A DNA stretch of 64,000 nt from contig JAAVTG010000568.1 of the NCBI GenBank assembly GCA_011947345.1, positions 620,001 to 684,000 of the forward strand, written 5' to 3'. Below are positions 24,315 to 34,951 of this stretch, piece after piece. The notes beneath the pieces are model-generated. The model saw only the letters and a program-made list of their open reading frames with translations, had not been told where the DNA came from and made no database searches. Both the position numbers and the translations under genes were made by a program. The first letter of the stretch is position 1. The number at the start of each line of letters is the position of its first letter. The DNA comes from Phytophthora quininea. Lineage: Eukaryota > Oomycota > Peronosporomycetes > Peronosporales > Peronosporaceae.

Positions 24315-24773
24315 TTAGTCTACAGGCCTTCTGTCTACGGGACACTCTCGACTGTACAGCATCCACTGGGCAATACACCGAGCATGGAAGACGTGGCCAC
24401 AGGGCAGAGCCTCCGCTTCCTGCACGCTGTCGGCGATGTCTCCATCCAAGCAAATGACGCACACACAGTCGTCTTGGCTGGGTGAACAGGGGCATCTCTC
24501 CATCAGTTGCGTTGCAGCGGCATTCTGTGCCTGTCTTCTCTGCAGATACGCTGCCATGTTGGACGCGTTCCTGGTCGCCACTCGCAGCGTCGAAGCCAGT
24601 TGGCCGTGTCTCCCTCTGGGGGCAGCGGTTGCAGCTCTTCCGAGGCCAATTTCGAGGCAACTTCGCTGCAATGAGAGCGCCACCACGCGGGCGACTTGAT
24701 GCACCAGTAGATTCTTGGGCGGAGCTTCGAGACCGAGCTGGCGGGGCCGTCTTCCGATGCGTCCGCGCTCCAT
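24315..24773 (-). CDS. RING-H2 finger protein
   Basis: A 152-residue protein from the ATG at 24773. The C-terminal RING reads CVICLDGD...LPCGHVFHARCIAQW...CPVDRR. It is a C3H2C2 pattern in which the eighth zinc ligand position is Asp instead of Cys, as known for RBX1-type fingers. The N-terminal 95 residues are Arg/Ala/Gln-rich with no clear domain or membrane segment. A role as a ubiquitin ligase is inferred from the family. It is convergent with the SDR gene, with only about 45 bases between stop codons. Confidence 0.75.
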   Translation of the reverse strand: MERGRIGRRPRQLGLEAPPKNLLVHQVARVVALSLQRSCLEIGLGRAATAAPRGRHGQLASTLRVATRNASNMAAYLQRRQAQNAAATQLMERCPCSPSQDDCVCVICLDGDIADSVQEAEALPCGHVFHARCIAQWMLYSRECPVDRRPVD

Positions 24774-24897
24774 GTCGACGAGGTCAGTAACGACTGAAAA
24801 GTACAGCCAGATGGCTACACTACTACAACAACAGCACCAGCAAAGCTAAACCAAAGTGTATTAACCATCCAACTCCTGCAATTGCTCCACCTTGCAG

Positions 24898-26495
24898 CTA
24901 CTCTGCGGACTTGTGCTTCTTGTGAGATTTCTTCTTCTTTTTCTTCTTCTCCTTCTTGCCCGAAGACTCGCCTTCCTCAGCCACGTCCGAGTCCTGACCG
25001 CTGAGCTCCTCGTCGCTAAAGTCACTGGACGATTCGCCTGAGGCGTCGCCAGGGCCAAAGTCCGAGTCTTCCTCGTCCTCGTCGTCCTCAATCTCTCCTT
25101 CCTCGGGGCCAAGCTCCTCTAAATACTCGTTAAAGTCGCGCTTCTTGGAGCCTGTCTGGGCCGCGCCGTGCGACTCCTTGAGGTTGCGGATGCGCAGCTT
25201 CTTGGACGTCAGGAATTGGCTCAACTCTGGGAATTCGCGTCGGTCGATGGCCGAGAAAATGTACTCGCGGGCAGCTTCCCCACCGACGGATTTGCAGCTC
25301 ACCAGCAGGTCAAAGTTGCGACTCGCGGACGAGCCACTTTGGCCAGCGTAGCGCTGGAACTCAATGTAGTCGATCTCCTCGTAGCGGATGAACGTCGTGG
25401 GCTTGTGGATAAACATGAACGACTTCTCGAGCGGGAACAGCACGCCGCTCTGGGCCTTCACGGCGCACTTGACGGCTCGGTCGCCGCTGTGGGTCTTGAA
25501 CTTACCCGACGTGTAGACCTTCTTGCCGATGATGAACTTGAACAGCGTGGCGACGATCTGGGGCAGCGCGCCCGACATGCGCTCGTGGATGTTTCCGTTG
25601 TACTTTTTGATCTCCTCGGCCGACATGTTGACGTCAATGTGGACGTCGTTCTTGCTCAGCTGCAACACCAAGTGCGGGTACCCTTGCTTGCCCTGTCGAA
25701 TGGGCTCCTCCAGACTGATGACAAAGGCCGTGTTGATGCCGTTGGGCAGGTCCAGCAGGAAGCAGCGATTGATGTTGGAGTACATGATCTTGTAGTCGAA
25801 CGTCTTGCCGTGCATGCGCAGGAACGAGCCGTAGATCTCGACGCCGTAGCGGCCGCGAGGGGTGAGGAAGGTGCCGATGGTCTCGTCCAGGTCCACGATG
25901 CTCTTGCCCATGACGCTGCGGATGTTGGCCTTCTCCAGCACCTCCTGCCGGAACTCCTCGGCCGTCACCACCTCCTCCTCGCCGTCCCCTGGGGGCAGGT
26001 ACAGCCGCATTTCCACCAGCGTCTCCTCGTCGCCCGCCACCGTGTCATCCTCGTGGAACTGCAGCTCCACCTCGTTCTTGCCGGGCAGCGCGCACTGGGA
26101 AATCTGCTCCAGCGGCAGCTCCATGAGACTGGCGTTGGCGTCCCGAAAGTTGAGGTTGGGGCCCTCAAACTTCATGTCCCCCAGTTGCCGCCGCTGGCCG
26201 CCACCTTCTCCTGCTCCAGCTCGCGGTCGAAGTGGCTCTCCACGTGGCTCTTGAGCTGCGCCACATCCGCCGCCTTGAGCCCCGTGAAGCGCACGTACTT
26301 GCCGCCCTTCTGGTACACCTTGAGGTGGTGCGACTTGGGCCCCACGGGCGTCCACAGCAGCGTCACGATGTCGTCCTTCAGCAGCTTCTTCTGCGACTCA
26401 GTGGTGCGGCTGCGCCACAGCAGGCCCGAGGCCGACAGCACCAGCACACCCGCGCTGTGGCCCCAGAAGACGTTGCTCAGCGTCGCGTCCGACAT
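24898..26495 (-). CDS. FACT complex subunit Pob3/SSRP1
   Basis: About 532 residues from the ATG at 26495 (MSDATLSNVFWGHS). It shows the N-terminal dimerisation PH-like domain (LLKDDIVTLLWTPVG), the SSRP1 domain (GRYGVEIYGSFLRMHGKTFD, FLLDLPNG), the middle tandem PH domain (SFMFIHKPTTFIRYEEIDYI, REFPELSQFLTSKKLRI) and an acidic stretch followed by a Lys-rich tail. FACT is a nuclear histone chaperone that destabilises and rebuilds nucleosomes during transcription and replication. The HMG box of animal and plant SSRP1 is absent, as in fungal Pob3. One frame break at a CCCCC run (26178-26182, plus strand) is repaired by one base. Confidence 0.93.
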
Positions 26496-27706
26496 CTCCA
26501 GCGAGTATTGGCGGGCGTTCGCGGGCTTTTGGCGTCTGTTGGTCGGTGGCGATAGACAGGAAGGCTCGTGTGACCGATCCATGGACGAAAAATGACTTCA
26601 ACGGCAACAAGTTTGATCACTGCCATGAAACCCATGAACAAAGCGCAAATTCTGACACTGGAACGCGGTCCTTACTGCGCGAGATACGGAAGAGCTCAGT
26701 GTCTCGACAGTCGAAGAACTCCGACGCATATTTCGTGCCCAAAAACACCGGTATTTGGCTCAGTCAAGGATGGCCATTATCCGGGTCACGAGGACGATTC
26801 CCAAGACTGCTTCGACCAGACACAACATAGAACAGGATCCTCGAAAAGGTCTGCTGCTGTCTCGGTAGCATTCGCGACTATGAAGGAGGAGGAACTTGCT
26901 GCAGATTACCAGCGGAGACCTGCCGCACACCGAAAGTAGTCGATCGCTGCATTGTGAAAGTGGATCAGCCCCGACGGATGCGCTTTGCCTCGGTCCCGAG
27001 CCTCCAGGCCTCTACTGGCAGCATAAAGTACCAGTGCTAGCAACACTACGTTGCCAGCTTGCGTACTGGATGAGAGATTGCAATGGAATTGGGCGACCCG
27101 GATGTATGTGTCCGCGCTGTGGAAATTTTACTTTGGGCCTAGCCTCCTTTACGGGTTTTGAGCCGCGCGAAGGCAATGAAAGACGCAGCACACCGAGTGG
27201 ATATTTGACGCAGGAAGGGACTTGGACGCATGGAAGTCCATAGCACTGTAGTGTCCAGGATACCGAGCGTATGGCGACGTAGAGAGGCGTTTCGCCAGCA
27301 GAACGAGATTGAAGGAAACCATCCGGAAAACGCTGCGTTAGACTTTGCTTCACCGACAAGGCGGCGAGTGCGTCGTGGCGAATTCAGTGGCTGCACAGCG
27401 CGCCACCGTGATGACCCGGCAACAGCTAACGTAGCGGCTCGGCTCAACTGCAGTCTCATTTACCCGACAGATGTCGAGCTCCGCGCATATCACCGAAAAG
27501 GATGTCCGCAACGAATTGAACCGCATCTCGGTATCTTGGCACGACGAGTGCAGGCGGCAGCACCATGTCAAGGCCCATAAGCAGCACCAGGCATGGACTC
27601 ATTCTCCAATTTGCTTTGTCCTGTTCACAAGCACAGCACCAACTCCAGCACCTGAGCCTGCTACTTTTGCCACCTACTCCGCAAAGCAGTACCCGATCCA
27701 AGCAAG
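26496..27706. other. 1.2 kb without a recognised gene
   Basis: Short open frames on both strands, none with a domain or signal peptide. The last part must contain the promoter and 5' leader of the mucin-like gene, and the first part the promoter of the FACT gene. No repeat or transposon end was noticed. Confidence 0.45.
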
Positions 27707-29272
27707 ATGAACCTCAGCAAGATCCTCGCGCACCTCGCACTGCTCTCACTGGCCGTGGGGTCTTTCACAGAGGCCTCAAACTCGGTCGTCGCTACCAACA
27801 TGAACTCGCCGCTTCGTGCGCATGGTGGTGCGCGTAACCTTAAGGTTGCTGGCACGGGCACCGGAGTCACCACCTCCACGTCGAGCGGCGACTCCTACAC
27901 GAGTACGAGTGGCACCGCGCAGCAAAGTACGACGGCCGCCGCCGCGAGCACTACGAGCGACACCGCACAACAGAGCACGACGGGCACGTCGACCACCCAG
28001 GGACGGACACGGGCGCCACTACCACGAGCGGCGGTGACACCACGTCGACCGGAACCACGTCCACTGGAACCACGTCAAACTGGGGAACCTCAGGAACCGA
28101 CACCACTCAGCAGACCAGCGGCGGAGACACTACTACAACCGGAACTGACACGACTACGGGCTGGGGAACGACTGGCACTGGCACCACCGCCGAAGCCCCG
28201 TGCTCGAGCGACTCGGACACGACGTCGCAGCAGACAACGACCGGCACCTCGGGCTGGGGCACCACGGGCACTTACTCTGGTACCGACACGTCGGCTCAAC
28301 AGACCAGCGGGACGGACACGACCTCCGGGTGGGGACCACAACCGGCACCGATACGACTACGGGCTGGGGAACAACTGGCACTGGCACCACCGCCGAAGCC
28401 CCGTGCTCGAGCGACTCGGACACGACGTCGCAGCAGACAACGACCGGCACCTCGGGCTGGGGCACCACGGGCACTTACTCTGGTACCGACACGTCGGCTC
28501 AGCAGACCACCGGAAGTGCGACGAGCACTGGGACGACGGATACGACGCAGCAATCTACGACATCCAGCACCACTACCCAGGCCGGGACCACATCGGGCGC
28601 GATTTCGTGGGGACTACCGGCACGGAGCAAGCCGGCACGGTGAATGCTGCTGGATCGAGCACTACCACGGGCTCCTGGGGAACCAGCACGGGGGCCGAGA
28701 CGCCTTGCTCCGGCTCGGCGGACACCACCACCGCCCAAACGGATACCACCACGCAAACTGGCACAGCCACCCAGACTGGGGCGGCTACCCAGACTGACAC
28801 TACCACTCAAACTGGTACCGCCACGAGCACGTGGATTGAAGTGACCAACAGCCCGAGCACGGAAACGACGGAGACAACGGCACCAACCACTGATACGACT
28901 TCCTCGGCTACGTCGTCGACGTCCACGACTGCGGTAACGGAGGCCCCAGTTGCCACGACAGAAGCTCCTGTTGCTACAACGGAGGCCCCTGTTGCCACGA
29001 CTGCTGCCCCTGTTGCAACGACCGCCGCTCCTGTTGCCACGACGGAGGCTCCCGCAGCCACCACCACCGCTCCTGCTGCCACCACAGCCGCGCCTTCGAC
29101 CACGTCGACGGGATCTACGTCCACGTCCACCTCCACGACGACGTCCGCCACGAAGTCGGGCAAAACTGGTGTGTCTACCACCACCTCGGCGTCTTCGGGC
29201 ACTTCCTCGGCGGATTCGTACACCGCGGCGCAGCAGACGGCCACGCAGTCTCGTCGTGCGCTTCGCCACTAA
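27707..29272 (+). CDS. Secreted Thr-rich mucin-like protein
   Basis: The ATG at 27707 starts a signal peptide (MNLSKILAHLALLSLAVGS), followed by a short mature head and then about 450 residues dominated by Thr, Ser and Gly. Repeat types include TTTGWGTTGTGTT, CSSDSDTTSQQTT and APVATTEAPVATT. A block of about 157 bases is duplicated (28150-28306 and 28353-28509). Three frame breaks at GGG/GGGG runs (near 28002, 28333 and 28610) are repaired by one base each and return to the same Thr-rich pattern. Such proteins are heavily O-glycosylated. Oomycetes make mucin-like proteins on cysts and hyphae, so a surface coat or adhesive role is likely but not shown. No clear GPI signal is seen; the end is SRRALRH. 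Confidence 0.75.
   Translation: MNLSKILAHLALLSLAVGSFTEASNSVVATNMNSPLRAHGGARNLKVAGTGTGVTTSTSSGDSYTSTSGTAQQSTTAAAASTTSDTAQQSTTGTSTTQGRTRAPLPRAAVTPRRPEPRPLEPRQTGEPQEPTPLSRPAAETLLQPELTRLRAGERLALAPPPKPRARATRTRRRSRQRPAPRAGAPRALTLVPTRRLNRPAGRTRPPGGDHNRHRYDYGLGNNWHWHHRRSPVLERLGHDVAADNDRHLGLGHHGHLLWYRHVGSADHRKCDEHWDDGYDAAIYDIQHHYPGRDHIGRDFVGTTGTEQAGTVNAAGSSTTTGSWGTSTGAETPCSGSADTTTAQTDTTTQTGTATQTGAATQTDTTTQTGTATSTWIEVTNSPSTETTETTAPTTDTTSSATSSTSTTAVTEAPVATTEAPVATTEAPVATTAAPVATTAAPVATTEAPAATTTAPAATTAAPSTTSTGSTSTSTSTTTSATKSGKTGVSTTTSASSGTSSADSYTAAQQTATQSRRALRH
28150..28509 (+). repeat. Direct repeat inside the mucin-like gene
   Basis: Two near-identical blocks of about 157 bases begin at 28150 and 28353. 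The spacing is 203 bases; allowing for one missing base in the GGGG run between them it becomes 204, exactly 68 codons. Each copy encodes the GWGTTGTGTTAEAPCSSDSD module. Unequal crossing over could change the copy number. Confidence 0.8.
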
Positions 29273-30229
29273 GCGACGACCTTTTCAGCGGGCAGGAAGG
29301 TGCCGACGACCCATGTAGCAACCCCGTAGGATAGCTACTTTTGTTCTCTCATCGTGAATGTGTTGTAGTACATCGTTCAATGGATTTCGTTCCTCTAGTT
29401 AACCATCTTGGTGTCAGTTGCCGGGCCAAGGACACAATCCGAGGATCGGGCAAGTTGAAGCCGCCCCAGCGTGATTAAGCAGTTGCCAGCATCGGCGATG
29501 CCAGCATATTGTTTCCCGGCACCAGAAACCATAGAGCACAGAGGACCTCTGTGCTCTGAGAGAAGGCCTTGTGATCTGAATGCAGTGCAAGTGGCCCGGG
29601 GTCTGCCGGGCCATTGAGGGCCGAAAACCGTGGCGAATGTCGCTGACAAAGTGTCTGTTGCGTGAAGACAGCCGGTGATCCGCAGCAGCGAAGAACGGAC
29701 CCCATTGCTTGGCTGCTCGTTCACTGTTGCCTTTGTTCGTGGGCACCGAGCTCTCACTTCTCCGCTGCCGTCGTTGCGGTGCATTTGGTGCTTGGTGCTC
29801 CACACGTCATGATAGTAGCACTGCTTGATCACTTTCGCCATGTAGATTTTTACAGTAGCCAGCGCTGTCGACGAGCGAGATCAACGATCTCCATTTGCAC
29901 GGCGATCAAAAGCTATTGCATGCGCTTTGCCCGCGCAAGGAGACCGACACGCTGCCGACTTGACAGCGAGCCATCCGCGTCATGCCCATCGAGCAGGTGA
30001 CGCCGCCCCGAAATGCCGTCGGCTTTTCGCTGGTGCCGTGGAAGCGTGTCAACGGAGCCCTGCGCTTGATCGGCGCGAGCGTGTGCAAGACAGTGCAAGG
30101 CGGGGTCTCAGCCGGCTTCCTGCGCAGGACCGGGTCTGCGGGTTGCTGGCCATTCCACCGCGGTCTTCTTGACGAGCTGCTCCTCACTTGCGCTTTCGCT
30201 TCTCAGCGGCCGAATCGAACCAAATCGCT
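29273..30229. other. Intergenic, nothing recognised
   Basis: About 950 bases between two same-strand genes for secreted proteins. Short frames only. The sequence just before the esterase gene (CTCACTTGCGCTTTCGCTTC, about 45 bases before the ATG) resembles the pyrimidine-rich oomycete start region, but this is a weak match. Confidence 0.4.
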
Positions 30230-31655
30230 ATGTGGAAGCTTGCTCTCATCGGATCGCTGGCGCTGCTGGGCGCGCTCACGCAGGCCCAGATCCGCGATGG
30301 CGACGAGATTTGCGTCATGAGCGACTCGAACTCGTGCGCGCTAGACGACCTCACCACTTCGGAGCTGGACAGCAGCACGGTCATCTACCCCGGCGGCGAC
30401 ACGCGCTGCGCCTTCGACGACTTCTCCAACTCGAGTGTCGAATTCACCACCAACGCGACCTATTTCTTCCAGGTGTTCCCGGCGCCAGACCAGAACAAGA
30501 ACAAGCTCGTGCTGTACCTCCAGGGCGGCGGCGCCTGCATCGACGACCTCACGTGCGCGTTCGGGCTGCAATGCATGTACGAGACCTTCAGCCCCAACGC
30601 CAAGCCGCTCAGCACGGGCATCCTTAACCGCTCCAACGACGAGAACCTGTTCAACGACTACAACATTGTGCACCTGCCCTATTGCACGGGCGACCTGCAC
30701 ATTGGGAGCCGCGTCGATGAGATCGCAGACAGCGCCCTTTACTCGCTGCTGGACATGCCCCAATGTCTGGGCCACAACATGACGCTACACCAAGTGGGCT
30801 ACAACAACTCCAAGGCGGTGCTCGACTGGACGCTCGAGAACTTCCCCAACCCGGAAGAAATCATCATCAGCGGCTCGAGTGCCGGCGCTCTGGGCGCCCA
30901 AGCGCTCAGTGCGCTGGTCGCCGATATGTGGCAGGTCCGTGACAACAATATTCGATACTCGGTGCTGGCCGACAGCTACGTGGGCGTGTTGCCCGGCGAC
31001 TACACGGCCGGTAAGCTCATCTCATACTACGGCACGTGCGACTTGGACCTCAAGATGCCGTCCAAGATCATGGACGAGTGCGAGGACGACAAGCTGACCG
31101 CGGCCGAGATGATGACGTACATGATTGAGGACGTCCCGACCGCGCAGTGGCTCTTCCTGGACAGCAAATACGACATGACCCAGCGGTACTTCTACGCTCT
31201 AGTGGACGAAGGAATTCTGGGTTACCCGTTCACGGACCTCATCAGCGGCGAGGACTTTTTCTCGGTGCGTGACTTGCCATTGTGCTGCTGTCGCCTAGTA
31301 AACGCTAACTCGTTGGTATTTGTGTGAAATGCAGAACATGACCGCCATCATCGACGTGTACTTGAACATCAGTGACGAGGTCTCAACGTTCTACGTGGAC
31401 GGCACCCAGCACGTGTTCCTCACGGTGAATGACTACTACCACAACGCCACCCGCAGTCCTGGTGGTGAGAAGCTGGGCGACTTCCTGAAGGAATGGCTGG
31501 TGACCAACCAGTCGCTCAATGAAGAGGCCTCGGCCGGGTCGCTTGCTGCCAGCGGCAGCACCGCTGGGTCTTCGGCGGACTCTGCTGCAGTGAGACTTAG
31601 TGGTGCTCTGCCTTTTTCCCTGTTGACGATAGCCGCCTCGACGTTCTTCATGTAG
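30230..31655 (+). CDS. Secreted Notum/pectin acetylesterase-like esterase (CE13-like), copy 1
   Basis: Two exons, 30230-31264 and 31335-31655, give 451 residues. The 70-base intron has a GTGCGT donor, a CTAAC branch site and a CAG acceptor. A signal peptide (MWKLALIGSLALLGALTQA) leads into the family core: YPGGDTRCAFDD, LYLQGGGACID (oxyanion loop), HLPYCTGDLHIG and the nucleophile elbow SGSSAGALGAQ. The acid is in VLADSYVG and the histidine in DGTQHVFL. Plant relatives deacetylate pectin. Several NxS/T sites are present. The C-terminus is Ser/Ala/Gly-rich and ends in a hydrophobic stretch (FSLLTIAASTFFM), a probable GPI-anchor signal. The substrate is inferred. Confidence 0.85.
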
Positions 31656-31768
31656 GGCGTTCAAGTATGAACTAATAGATATACCAATGAACAGGAAACA
31701 TCTATTGCTCGTTGATCCACTGTTGGCATCCCGATGCCATCGAGCACGTACTGCCTCGATCAAAGCTG

Positions 31769-32847
31769 CTAAGCATAATAATAGTGCATGGATATGTGTG
31801 CAAAGTTGATCTGTGCGCCGAACACGGCCTGCAGCACCACCGTCGAGATGAAGAGCGCCAGGACTAGAATGAGCGGGAAGAGAAACTGCTCGGTCCGGTG
31901 GAGGAACGGGAGCGCTAACGATCACAGCAGCATTTCAACAGCGTCACTCACAACTATTCAGCCCACCAGCCCTCCAACGACGTCACGTACCCATGTATCC
32001 GAGGAAGGTAATGTACGTGTAGAAGCCCCAGCCCAGCGAGTACAGCAAGTTCCCCGCCAACAAACTCACGAACGAGTCCGATGCCAACATCGGCGCCAGC
32101 AGAAACTAATCACAACAATCGCCCACAGCATTAAATTCTCCATCTGCTGCAGAACCAATTCCCATGATTGCTCCCGCTCTCACCTGCAGCACGTAGAGGA
32201 ACAGGAACAGGATGAAGAACGAGTTGCAGTGAATGTCGAACGCAAACTGCCACTCCACTCGCTGCTCAACGTACAGCGCGTCTCCCATGCCATGGCTGCA
32301 ACAAAAGACACCAAGTATCAGCATCGATCTCTCCAGTCTCACTAAAAGTATCCGCTCACTTTCTCAGTCGCAAGTGATGATTAGCGATCCACCAGCACGC
32401 GGTGGAGATCACGAGTCCGAAGGCGAGCCACTCGATCACCACTGCATGGAATAGCAGCGACAAGTACTTGGCGGCGCTGTCCACGCGGAAGGCGACGGCC
32501 CAGGCGACGGTGGCCACTAACAGGAAGGCGAACTGGATGGCGGCGAAGGCCGGGTCGTCTCTGGCCCAGCGATTCTTGGTCTGCTTGCGGTAGTAGGCGC
32601 TCTTGTAGACTTTGGAGGGCTGCACGCAGAGCGTGACCATCTGGTAGAAGGTGGCGTCCAGGTCCATCTGACGGTAGTCCAGCACGCGGGCAAAGTACTC
32701 GGGGAAGGCCGAGCACGAGCGGAACACGTCGGCGCCGGTCTTGCGGGGCTTCTTCTTGCTGCGGCGAGCGCCTCCCAGTGCGTCCGAGGCCACGAACTTC
32801 ATGTCGATGCTGGTGTTGGGCTGCAGCAGCTCCTCCGACGACAGCAT
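31769..32847 (-). CDS. UNC-50 family Golgi membrane protein
   Basis: Four exons: 32847-32360, 32295-32184, 32105-31991 and 31914-31769. All have GT...AG introns in matching phases (GTGAGC, GTGAGA and GTACGT donors). The conserved core is unmistakable: YFARVLDYRQMDLDATFYQM, VYKSAYYRKQTKNRWARDDP, VEWQFAFDIHCNSFF and LLYSLGWGFYTYITFLGYM. Five to six transmembrane helices follow a basic cytosolic head. UNC-50 (yeast Gmh1) is a Golgi membrane protein linked to ARF-GEF function and receptor trafficking. It lies on the opposite strand between the two esterase genes. The end is HISMHYYYA. Confidence 0.9.
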
Positions 32848-33438
32848 CGTGATGGCTCGGGGAAGCTCTTGGTGTTATAGTGTGGGAAAATGGGCATGTT
32901 TATTGTTTTTACAGTTTTAGCCGCAAATGAAGAAACAGTAGGAAGAAGTTGTTGTCGCTCGGAAGGAGCTCGAACATCGGCCCACGTGACGCCCAAGAAG
33001 ATTGCTGCTGTGGAGCGTGGAGAAGACCTGCGCGATGCTGGACTCTAGCCAAGGCGGGAGGGTGGCAGGCTCTGGACGCTCTCGTGAGGAAGCCACGCGA
33101 GTTGAAATGAAGAGCACTTCAGCTACTCTGCACTTGTTGCGCCTCCACAAGATTTTATAAAGGTACTCGAGCTGCTTGGGGCATGCCATCTCGAACGAGT
33201 CGCTCGCACTCCACCGAGATTCAATGTCGACGGCGACAAACACACTTCAACTAGCAGTTGAAGTAGTTGGCACCAGCGGCACCGTGTGGGACGCAACGGG
33301 AAGACATATCGTTTAACATGGGCTAGTATAGCCTTGCAGCTCGACTACGGATTGCAAGCCTCCAATACACTCGACACAAGCTGGTCATTTCGGAATTTGC
33401 TTCGCCCGCCACACACTCGAGTCCCAAGAGTCCAACCA
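32848..33438. other. Divergent promoter region between UNC-50 and esterase copy 2
   Basis: About 590 bases between two genes that point away from each other. No supported coding sequence; promoters for both are expected here. Confidence 0.45.
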
Positions 33439-34773
33439 ATGGTTTCTCCACTCGCGATCCTGTTTGCCGCGACGATTCTGGTTTCGGTGCAAGGCAAATC
33501 GATCTGCACGCTCAGCGATACCGAAAGCTGCGCCGTCGAAACCCTCACGCCCTCTGTGGACGATGACAGCATCCTCATCTACCCCGGAGGCAACACACGC
33601 TGCGCTTTCGACGACTACCAAGACAATGTGACTACGTTCACGACCAATTCGACGTACTTCTTTCAAGTGTTTCCGCATCTTTCGGACAAGTCGAAGTTAA
33701 TGATCTTCTTTCAAGGTGGAGGCGCTTGTGCGGGCCAAGACACTTGCGCTTTCGGGATCCAGTGTTCGCTCGGAGCTAGCGCTACACTCACCACCGTCGC
33801 GACGTCCAGCAGCGCCGGAGTGTTGAACCGCTCGCTAGACAACAACATGTTCAACGACTGGAACATCGTGTTTGTTCCGTACTGCACGGGTGACACTCAC
33901 ATCGGCAACCGAGTTGTGGCTCCGTACGAAAGCGGAGTCGAAGAGATGCTTGGAAATCCGCAATGCCTCGGGCTGGACTACTCCATGTACATGAACGGGT
34001 ACAACAACACCAAGGCGGTGCTCGATTGGGCTGTGCAAAACTTCCCACATGTCGACAACCTCATTGTGGGTGGCGAAAGCGCCGGGTCACTTGCTGCTCA
34101 AATGCACAGCGCACACATTGCAAAGCTGTGGGATATCGAAGGCAAAGGAGGAAGGTTCTCCGTGCTCCCCGACAGCTACGCTGGGGTTGTACCAAAGGAC
34201 CATCCAGGATCGGAGTCGCTGTCGTATTACGGCGCTTGTGGAAACGATTTCGACTGGTCTGATGATATCGCCGCTGCGTGTGAGGCCGGCACTGCCACAA
34301 CCACGGAGATGGTAGAAGCGCTGATCGAGGCTCAGCCGGAAGGCAATTGGCTGTTCATCAACAGCAAGGGCGATCTGACACAGCGATACTTTTACGCCGT
34401 GGTGGAGGAAGGGATTGCGGGCTACCCGTACACCGATCTGATCTCGGAAGCCGACTTCTACAGCAACCTGACCGCAATCTTGGATGCGTATGAGACTGTG
34501 AGCTCTCGCATCACCACATTTTACGTCGAAGGCACGAAGCACGTCTTTCTCGCCGACTCGAACTTTTCAAGATACGAAAGCGACGAGGGATTGCTGCTGG
34601 GGGACGTGATTAACGCGTGGTTAGTCTCGAATTCGAGCTTGAATTCCAACGCGACAACGCCTTCGTATTCTTCAAGTTTGCCAACTTCGACTACTGGATC
34701 AACATCAACAACACCATCAGTAACGCCAGCAACAAAATCAACCACCACCAGTCCGACACCAAACTCCTGCTAA
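33439..34773 (+). CDS. Secreted Notum/pectin acetylesterase-like esterase, copy 2
   Basis: A single-exon paralogue of copy 1, 444 residues. The ATG at 33439 was chosen because it begins a signal peptide (MVSPLAILFAATILVSVQG). The same landmarks are present: YPGGNTRCAFDDY, IFFQGGGACAGQDTC, VPYCTGDTHIGNR, nucleophile GGESAGSLAAQ, acid in VLPDSYAGV and histidine in EGTKHVFLAD. It lacks the intron of copy 1, at the position after EADFYS. The tail is a Ser/Thr/Pro linker without the hydrophobic end of copy 1, so this copy should be freely secreted and not GPI-anchored. Predicted function is ester hydrolysis on an extracellular glycan. Confidence 0.87.
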   Translation: MVSPLAILFAATILVSVQGKSICTLSDTESCAVETLTPSVDDDSILIYPGGNTRCAFDDYQDNVTTFTTNSTYFFQVFPHLSDKSKLMIFFQGGGACAGQDTCAFGIQCSLGASATLTTVATSSSAGVLNRSLDNNMFNDWNIVFVPYCTGDTHIGNRVVAPYESGVEEMLGNPQCLGLDYSMYMNGYNNTKAVLDWAVQNFPHVDNLIVGGESAGSLAAQMHSAHIAKLWDIEGKGGRFSVLPDSYAGVVPKDHPGSESLSYYGACGNDFDWSDDIAAACEAGTATTTEMVEALIEAQPEGNWLFINSKGDLTQRYFYAVVEEGIAGYPYTDLISEADFYSNLTAILDAYETVSSRITTFYVEGTKHVFLADSNFSRYESDEGLLLGDVINAWLVSNSSLNSNATTPSYSSSLPTSTTGSTSTTPSVTPATKSTTTSPTPNSC

Positions 34774-34951
34774 ATGCGCGTAGGTGTCGATCCGAAAACA
34801 ACTATGCACAGACGCCAGTCAACAAGAGGCACTAGGAAATCAACCTCATCGTGGGTTTCTTCTCAGGCAACTTCGACGCCTCCAACAGTATTAAATATAT
34901 GGTCATCTCGACTGGTAAAAGCTGCTGGAGCCACTAACCAAGTCATTTCAC

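Noticed and set aside
25168..26595. 475-codon open frame opposite the FACT gene
   Set aside because: It is the antisense frame of a conserved GC-rich coding sequence; its composition (His/Leu/Val/Asp-rich) is that of a mirror frame and it shows no domain.
28499..29269. Gly/Arg-rich 256-codon minus frame
   Set aside because: Antisense of the Thr-rich repeat region; the repeat itself keeps all frames open.
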